Assembly (NCBI GenBank): GCA_002391555.1
Contig: DGFG01000139.1
Coordinates: 1 to 10,841 of the forward strand
Source: Firmicutes bacterium UBA3906
GTDB taxonomy: Bacteria > Bacillota > Clostridia > Caldicoprobacterales > DTU083
Length of the DNA: 10,841 nucleotides
Reading direction: 5' to 3'
Positions 7,094-10,841 of this stretch are shown in pieces (within the stretch, counting starts at the first letter, position 1; each line of letters begins with the position of its first letter). The notes beneath the pieces are model-generated. The model saw only the letters and a program-made list of their open reading frames with translations. It did no database searches and had not been told where the DNA came from. The position numbers and the translations under genes are program-made.

Positions 7094-8368
7094 CTAGCCT
7101 TGAGAATCTGGTCCGGGTTCAATTTGACTAGTAAAGTAATTAAAAAGATCCTCTGCACTAGCATCATTAAAAGCCCTAACCAACAGGTCTGACAAAAGAT
7201 AGGTCCAGTTTTCTGGCCTGATCCCTGTTTTTAAAGGTTGGCCTGTTTCCATTAGTGTTGATAGAGTGCTGGATATATTTATGGCCTCTTGCCAAGACTT
7301 ATCCTCATAGAGGATAGCCCTAGCTGGCATCTGGCCGCTTTCCATTGCCATACGCCTTTGATTATTGTTGGCTGAAAGGTAACCTATGATAGCCTTTACC
7401 CCTGTCTCTTGAATAGTTTGGCTACTTGTAGCCATGACCCAACCACTGCTAAGGCCAGCCTGGTCAAGGTCTTCACTCGCCATGGGAATGGGACATGTGC
7501 CTGCCCTACCCACTAGTAGAGACTCTGGCCTATCAATTAGCCTACTGGCATAGGACCAGTTTAACATAAATAGACTATTACCCGACTCAAATACGGTCCT
7601 TGTGTCGTCTATACTCATAGATAATACATCCTTTGATAGGGTACCCTCTTCTATCATGCTGGTAAGGAGCTTTAGAGCTGCCAATAGATTGGCCTCATTG
7701 TAGACTATAGGTTCTTTTGAAAAGTCCGGGAGTGCATTATAGGAAATAAGTAGGCTGGCCATAAAGCTTGCCCTGGTATGCAGGTTATTGGCTGGGAATA
7801 TCAATCCGTAGCTTAGACTATAATTATTTATGCCCTCCCATGCTGTCTTGGCTAACTGGTTTAGGCTATTAGGACTTGAGTCCAAAAGGTCTGTCCTATA
7901 GTATAAAAGAGGCATGTCCTGCCAAAGGGGTATGCCGTATTTGTCCCCTTGCCAGGTAACCGCATCAACCATACCAGGAAAATAGTAATTTTCAAGCTCT
8001 GCAAGCTCCTGGTCCCCTAGCTTCATCAGTAGGCCCTTGGCAGCTAGTTCTGCTAGCCAGGTATCATGTACTATCAAAAGGTCTGGCTGCCTTTGCAAGG
8101 CAGCGAGCATGGCAGTATAGGCCCTAAAATATCCATCACGGTCTCCTGCTACCTCTACAGCATTTATGATTAGGTCCCCACGCAGGTCCTCAATCTCAGT
8201 CATCATTCTTTGGATACCGCCACTACCATCTCTGGGGTATATAAGGTTAACTCTTGATTTTTCTACTACAATGTCAGTCCCACTACTGTCCTTGCAGGCT
8301 GACAAGCTAAAGACTAGTATAAAAAGCAAGAGGGCTATAGTTTTAAATTTTCCTTTTGTTCTGCTCAC
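7094..8368 (-). CDS. Extracellular solute-binding lipoprotein (sugar-type ABC family), orphan
   Basis: This is a 424-residue lipoprotein resembling family 1 extracellular solute-binding proteins of ABC importers, which usually bind sugars or oligosaccharides. The GTG at 8368 follows GAGGGG with an 8-nt spacer. A basic N-terminus and hydrophobic stretch (residues 9-20) end in a lipobox LSAC with the lipidated Cys at 25. The mature part has GDKYGIPLWQDMPLLYYRTDLL, the typical substrate-domain segment, then SGNSLFMLNWSYASRL and a C-terminal region ending near DLFNYFTSQIE. No permease or ATPase gene is adjacent: its neighbours are dut and holA. The substrate cannot be told from the sequence. It could work with a transporter elsewhere or have taken another surface role. 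The family assignment is confident, the role is not. Confidence 0.82.
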   Translation of the reverse strand: MSRTKGKFKTIALLLFILVFSLSACKDSSGTDIVVEKSRVNLIYPRDGSGGIQRMMTEIEDLRGDLIINAVEVAGDRDGYFRAYTAMLAALQRQPDLLIVHDTWLAELAAKGLLMKLGDQELAELENYYFPGMVDAVTWQGDKYGIPLWQDMPLLYYRTDLLDSSPNSLNQLAKTAWEGINNYSLSYGLIFPANNLHTRASFMASLLISYNALPDFSKEPIVYNEANLLAALKLLTSMIEEGTLSKDVLSMSIDDTRTVFESGNSLFMLNWSYASRLIDRPESLLVGRAGTCPIPMASEDLDQAGLSSGWVMATSSQTIQETGVKAIIGYLSANNNQRRMAMESGQMPARAILYEDKSWQEAINISSTLSTLMETGQPLKTGIRPENWTYLLSDLLVRAFNDASAEDLFNYFTSQIEPGPDSQG

Positions 8369-8439
8369 CCGAATAACCCCTCGTTTATTGATTAATTATC
8401 TTAAAGTAGTTTTTTAACTTAAATACCACTAGATAAATC

Positions 8440-8478
8440 CAATAGCCATTAAAGGCCATAAATAAAAACAATAGCCAT
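8440..8478. repeat. 10-bp direct repeat upstream of the lipoprotein gene
   Basis: CAATAGCCAT occurs at 8440-8449 and 8469-8478 (29-bp period), with GGCCAT (8454-8459) between them. It lies 70-110 nt upstream of the solute-binding protein start, where an operator might be expected. Function as a regulator site is inference. Confidence 0.4.
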
Positions 8479-8520
8479 AGTCATAACTTAAGGCCTGTGG
8501 CCTAGGCTCGAATCCAAGGC

Positions 8521-8949
8521 CTACACCCCTGTTGACCCAAAGCCCCCTTGGCCCCTTTCACTAGTAGAAAGATCACTACACTCTACTAACCTAGGTTTTA
8601 TAACCTCATTTATAACCATTTGAGCTATCTTCATACCCTCTTCTACCTTAAAGACCTGCCTTCCATGGTTAATTAATATTACACCTATCTCTCCCCTGTA
8701 GCCTTCGTCAATAGTACCAGGAGTGTTTAAAACTGTTATCTGATGCTTTAAGGCAAGGCCACTCCTGGGCCTAACCTGAGCCTCTGTCCCCCTTGGTAGC
8801 TCAATGGCTATCCCTGTAGCCACAAGGGCAGATTCACCAGGATTTATTAAAAGCTCCTGTGCAGAAAACAGGTCCATACCCGCATCCCCTGGATGGGCAT
8901 ACTCGGGTAGCTTGGCATTCTCTCTTAGTTTTTTTATTTTTACTAGCAT
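8521..8949 (-). CDS. dut: dUTP diphosphatase (trimeric dUTPase)
   Basis: This enzyme hydrolyses dUTP to dUMP and pyrophosphate, keeping uracil out of DNA and supplying dUMP for thymidylate synthesis. All five motifs of the homotrimeric family are in order in 142 residues, the normal length: motif I DAGMDL (22-27), II RPRSG (60-64), [18 protein letters not shown] (74-88) with catalytic D81 and uracil-pocket Y84, [11 protein letters not shown] (105-113), and [11 protein letters not shown] (132-141), the C-terminal lid over the active site. The ATG at 8949 follows AGGGGAG with a 6-nt spacer, and a candidate promoter lies at 8976-9004. It ends in TAG. The 152-nt gap to the lipoprotein gene holds only a short hairpin with no U-tract, so co-transcription is possible. 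Confidence 0.97.
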   Translation of the reverse strand: MLVKIKKLRENAKLPEYAHPGDAGMDLFSAQELLINPGESALVATGIAIELPRGTEAQVRPRSGLALKHQITVLNTPGTIDEGYRGEIGVILINHGRQVFKVEEGMKIAQMVINEVIKPRLVECSDLSTSERGQGGFGSTGV

Positions 8950-8975
8950 TTTTTTCTCCCCTATTTAAGCCATCA

Positions 8976-9004
8976 TATATAATTTATCATCTCTAGTATG
9001 TGAA
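8976..9004 (-). promoter_or_regulatory. Candidate sigma-A promoter for dut
   Basis: On the minus strand TTCACA (9004-8999, five of six) is separated by 17 bp from TATATA (8981-8976, four of six). Transcription would start near 8969, giving a leader of about 20 nt that includes the Shine-Dalgarno site. An overlapping alternative (TTGTTT with TAAATT) fits less well. Confidence 0.55.
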
Positions 9005-9084
9005 AACAAGACTAGTACAAGACATGCAATAATGCCTAACCGGTCCATTTAATGCGAATTTTTAGTCTCTTATTTAGCTTTTAG

Positions 9085-9138
9085 CTATAAAAACAATCTA
9101 GCCAAACTTCTTTTCTTTTTAAGCGCAAGTTTAGCTAG
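9085..9138 (-). terminator. Intrinsic terminator after lspA
   Basis: On the minus strand CTAGCTAAACTT (9138-9127) pairs over 12 positions with AAGTTTGGCTAG (9109-9098), one of them a T-G wobble, around a 17-nt loop. ATTGTTTTTATAG follows (9097-9085). It lies about 80 nt past the lspA stop and upstream of the dut promoter, so lspA and dut are probably separate transcription units. Confidence 0.6.
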
Positions 9139-9216
9139 CATAAAAGGAATAAAGCTGTATTAGGCCAATATCCCCTGTATAAGTATTACAATACTAAGCT
9201 ATATATATATCCTCCC

Positions 9217-9390
9217 CTAGTGGTCCATCTCCCCATATCCTCTGTCTCCTGCGTCCTCCTTTTGTGTCCCATCTCCTGTGTCTAGCCTATTGCCTTTATC
9301 ACAATCAACGGGGCCATCTTCTCCATCTAGCCCGTCTCCCGCCTTCTCCTTTTTGCTGCTAGATAGCCTTTCCATTATAAGGTCACCCTC
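9217..9390 (-). other. Asp/Gly-rich C-terminal extension of LspA, encoded by purine-rich imperfect repeats
   Basis: About 57 residues beyond the fourth membrane segment hold roughly eleven Asp and many Gly, with recurring AGDG, DGEDG and TGDG patterns and no hydrophobic segment. On the coding strand the DNA is purine-rich and internally repetitive, for example GGAGATGG occurring twice and several GGAGA/GGAGG units. This looks like a low-complexity tail grown by slippage. Confidence 0.7.
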
Positions 9391-9858
9391 TGGAGTAAAG
9401 AGGATAAATATTGCCATTGCTATTGCCCCTACTGTGATATATGAATCGGCAACATTAAAGACTGCAAAGTTAATCAAACGAAAATCAAACATATCCCTAA
9501 CATAACCAAAGGCAAGCTGGTCTATCAGGTTGCCTAGGGCACCGGCTAATATAGCAAGTAGACATAGACGCAGGACCCTGTGCCATCTGTCCTGGTATCT
9601 TATTATTAGGTACAAGATTAAGAGGCTGGCTATTATCCTTGAGCTGACTAATAGTATAAAGCTATCAGACAGCATACCAAATGCAGCTCCCTTGTTGTGC
9701 ACACTAGTTAGGTGAAAAACCCCCTCCCAAATAGGGTAGCTAGTCCCTAAGGGCATAAGATAGGCATCGACTAGTAGCTTTGTGACCTGATCTATGGCCA
9801 GAAGTACAATAACAATTATAGTTGATGTAAATAGGCCCCTTAATCTTTTTTTATCCAT
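9217..9858 (-). CDS. lspA: Lipoprotein signal peptidase (signal peptidase II) with acidic C-terminal tail
   Basis: LspA cleaves the signal peptide of prolipoproteins before the lipidated Cys, within the membrane. The second of two adjacent ATGs (9858) is best spaced from GGAGG; a GTG at 9870 overlaps that site. It is 213 residues, compared with about 150-170 for the family. Four membrane segments lie near 10-29, 66-86, 94-112 and 133-154. Family motifs are DQVTK (23-27), NKGAAF (55-60), GALGNLID (106-113), YVRDMFDF (119-126) and FNVAD (134-138). The expected catalytic pair is D122 and D138. The Arg normally after the GNxxD motif is Gln (Q114). Residues from about 157 form an extra hydrophilic tail rich in Asp and Gly. 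The upstream lipoprotein gene is a potential substrate, though LspA acts on all. It ends in TAG. Confidence 0.94.
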   Translation of the reverse strand: MDKKRLRGLFTSTIIVIVLLAIDQVTKLLVDAYLMPLGTSYPIWEGVFHLTSVHNKGAAFGMLSDSFILLVSSRIIASLLILYLIIRYQDRWHRVLRLCLLAILAGALGNLIDQLAFGYVRDMFDFRLINFAVFNVADSYITVGAIAMAIFILFTPEGDLIMERLSSSKKEKAGDGLDGEDGPVDCDKGNRLDTGDGTQKEDAGDRGYGEMDH

Positions 9859-9894
9859 CATTTCCTCCACTAGGCTTGGCTAATTTTTGTAACT

Positions 9895-9903
9895 AGTATA
9901 ACA
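9895..9903 (-). promoter_or_regulatory. Candidate extended -10 promoter for lspA
   Basis: TGTTATACT on the minus strand combines a TG dinucleotide with TATACT (9900-9895, five of six). No good -35 lies at the usual distance, which extended -10 promoters tolerate. Transcription would start near 9888, about 30 nt before the lspA ATG. Confidence 0.45.
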
Positions 9904-9924
9904 TAAAAGGCCTTATAAAGCACT

Positions 9925-9999
9925 AAAAAGAGGAGTCCGGCCTTGTGAGATCTCATTTTAAATTAGCCTGCTTAAAATGAGACCTTTGGTCCGAACTCC
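9925..9999 (-). terminator. Long bipartite hairpin with U-tract after rubrerythrin
   Basis: Reading the minus strand, an outer stem GGAGTTCGG (with CC after a bulged A) pairs with GGCCGGACTCC. An inner 13-bp stem GGTCTCATTTTAA pairs with TTAAAATGAGATC around a 10-nt loop, each part having one wobble. An asymmetric internal loop separates them. CTCTTTTT follows at once, so it should act as an intrinsic terminator for rubrerythrin. At about 68 nt it is much larger than needed and may have another role as well. Confidence 0.72.
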
Positions 10000-10074
10000 C
10001 CACCTTATAAAAGCTTAACTTGTCATATCTACAGTTAGTCTATTACCTATAGATTTAGGGTAGCTAGCTATGCC

Positions 10075-10608
10075 TTAGTAATTTTCTGCCCTTACTTCAA
10101 AGAAACTTTGCTCATACTTGCAAACAGGGCATACCTTAAGAGCCTTTTTACCCATAACTAGGTGGCCACAGTTTCTGCATTCCCACATGGTCTCTTCTGA
10201 TTTTTCAAAGACCTTTTGCATTTCTACATTATTAAGGAGCTTGCGGTATCTCTCCTCATGTGCCTTTTCTATTGCTGCAACCATCCTAAACTGGGCTGCC
10301 AGAGTAGTAAAGCCTTCCTCCTCTGCATCCTGGGCAAAGCGTTCGTACATATCAGTCCACTCATAGTTTTCACCTTCGGCAGCACTTAGGAGGTTTGCTG
10401 CTGTATCTCCTAGCTCTCCTAAAGCCTTGAACCAAAGTTTTGCATGCTCTAATTCATTGTGGGCTGTCCCTTCAAAGATCGCTGCTATCTGCTCATAGCC
10501 CTCTTCTCTAGCCACGTTTGCAAAGTATGTATACTTGCTCCTTGCCATAGCCTCTCCTGCAAAGGCCTCTAATAGATTTTTTTCTGTTTTTGTACCCTTT
10601 AAGTTCAT
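10075..10608 (-). CDS. rbr: Rubrerythrin (diiron peroxidase with rubredoxin domain)
   Basis: Rubrerythrin reduces hydrogen peroxide in the cytoplasm of anaerobes, taking electrons through its rubredoxin centre. From the ATG at 10608 the protein is 177 residues, close to the usual length, beginning [20 protein letters not shown] as typical clostridial rubrerythrins do. The ferritin-like four-helix domain has E19, the ExxH at 52-55, the AEEEG segment at 95-99 and a second ExxH at 114-117. The C-terminal rubredoxin-like domain has CRNC (C144, C147) and CPVC (C160, C163). AAGGAG lies 8 nt upstream of this ATG. However, the reading frame is open through that site to the window edge, so a longer product cannot be excluded (see the upstream entry). 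It ends in TAA, followed by a strong hairpin terminator. Confidence 0.92.
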   Translation of the reverse strand: MNLKGTKTEKNLLEAFAGEAMARSKYTYFANVAREEGYEQIAAIFEGTAHNELEHAKLWFKALGELGDTAANLLSAAEGENYEWTDMYERFAQDAEEEGFTTLAAQFRMVAAIEKAHEERYRKLLNNVEMQKVFEKSEETMWECRNCGHLVMGKKALKVCPVCKYEQSFFEVRAENY

Positions 10609-10841
10609 TTTTTCTTCTCCTTGTCCTATTTTTTTATTTTCTCCCAAGCTCTCTAATAGCTTTTCTACTGAGTTCTTGGGGAAATCCTCAGCCTCTTCAT
10701 TTTCTAGAAGCGACTGTAAAAAGTCCTTTGTGTTTTCACTTTGAGGTAGCATATAACCTGCTTCTCTAATGATGTCTTCGCCCATAAGTAGGTTTGACAT
10801 CTCTACTGCCTTAGCCAGCTTGCCAGGTAAAGCAGCTGCTA
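10609..10841 (-). CDS. Unrecognised coding segment in frame with rubrerythrin, partial at the edge
   Basis: At least 77 codons upstream of rubrerythrin are open and in the same frame, with no stop between them. The segment looks coding: codon choice resembles its neighbours and the peptide is helix-prone and charged. It starts in view as [18 protein letters not shown], continues through [13 protein letters not shown], then becomes acidic and Glu/Lys-rich up to the rubrerythrin Met. It lacks Cys and membrane segments. An internal ATG at 10800 has no clear Shine-Dalgarno site. It may be the C-terminal part of a larger gene fused to rubrerythrin, an N-terminal domain of a long rubrerythrin, or an upstream gene whose stop was lost by mutation. 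I do not recognise the family. Confidence 0.5.

Noticed and set aside
8491..8503. AGGCC-TGT-GGCCT hairpin after dut as a terminator
   Set aside because: The stem is only five pairs and no U-tract follows on the minus strand.
8505..8515. GGCTCGAATCC, resembling a tRNA T-arm
   Set aside because: No acceptor, D or anticodon stems can be built around it, and it lies just beside the dut stop.
9182..9195. AGTATT-AC-AATACT palindrome near the lspA stop
   Set aside because: It is short and AT-rich, with no flanking promoter. It matches no operator I can name and lacks a U-tract.
10803..10841. LPGK segment as the end of a dipicolinate synthase-like protein
   Set aside because: Only a few residues are alike and the sequence after them does not fit that family.
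1..10841. CRISPR array, IS element, prophage or toxin-antitoxin pair
   Set aside because: No regularly spaced repeats, transposase, integrase or small paired genes are visible on either strand.

Overview
The window looks like chromosomal DNA from a low-to-moderate GC, endospore-forming Firmicute, probably an anaerobe of the Clostridia/Tissierellia type. The reasons are two sporulation genes (gpr, spoIIP), a rubrerythrin typical of anaerobes, strong purine-rich Shine-Dalgarno sites, frequent TTG/GTG starts, and a gene order (holA, rpsT, gpr, spoIIP, lepA, hemW) that is a conserved Firmicute block. I cannot name the species. Nine genes lie on the minus strand and only rpsT lies on the plus strand.

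Layout. Positions 1-19 are an exact Tn5/Nextera mosaic-end adapter, so the biological sequence starts at 20 and the left edge is an assembly end that cuts off the 3' end of hemW. From left to right come hemW (partial), lepA, spoIIP and gpr on the minus strand, rpsT on the plus strand, then holA, an orphan sugar-type solute-binding lipoprotein, dut, lspA and rubrerythrin on the minus strand. The rubrerythrin frame stays open to the right edge. No gene-free stretch exceeds 300 bases. The largest gaps (2924-3158, 8950-9216, 9859-10074) hold promoters and terminators, described individually.

How it works together. lepA and hemW (16-nt gap) form a probable translation/heme-handling operon with its own promoter. 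gpr and rpsT diverge from a 152-bp region holding back-to-back promoters: a near-consensus sigma-A promoter for rpsT and a sigma-G-like promoter for gpr. This fits a vegetative ribosomal gene beside a forespore germination protease. spoIIP is the engulfment peptidoglycan hydrolase. holA converges on rpsT, with a hairpin terminator between them. dut and lspA each have a candidate promoter and a terminator follows lspA. A 68-nt bipartite hairpin with a U-tract separates rubrerythrin from lspA.

I found no unknown multi-gene system: most of the window is conserved housekeeping DNA. The points worth a second look are the adapter at the edge, the in-frame extension ahead of rubrerythrin, the acidic tail and altered conserved residue of LspA, the long hairpin at 9925-9999, the unaccompanied solute-binding protein, and the high use of TAG stops and CTAG tetranucleotides.
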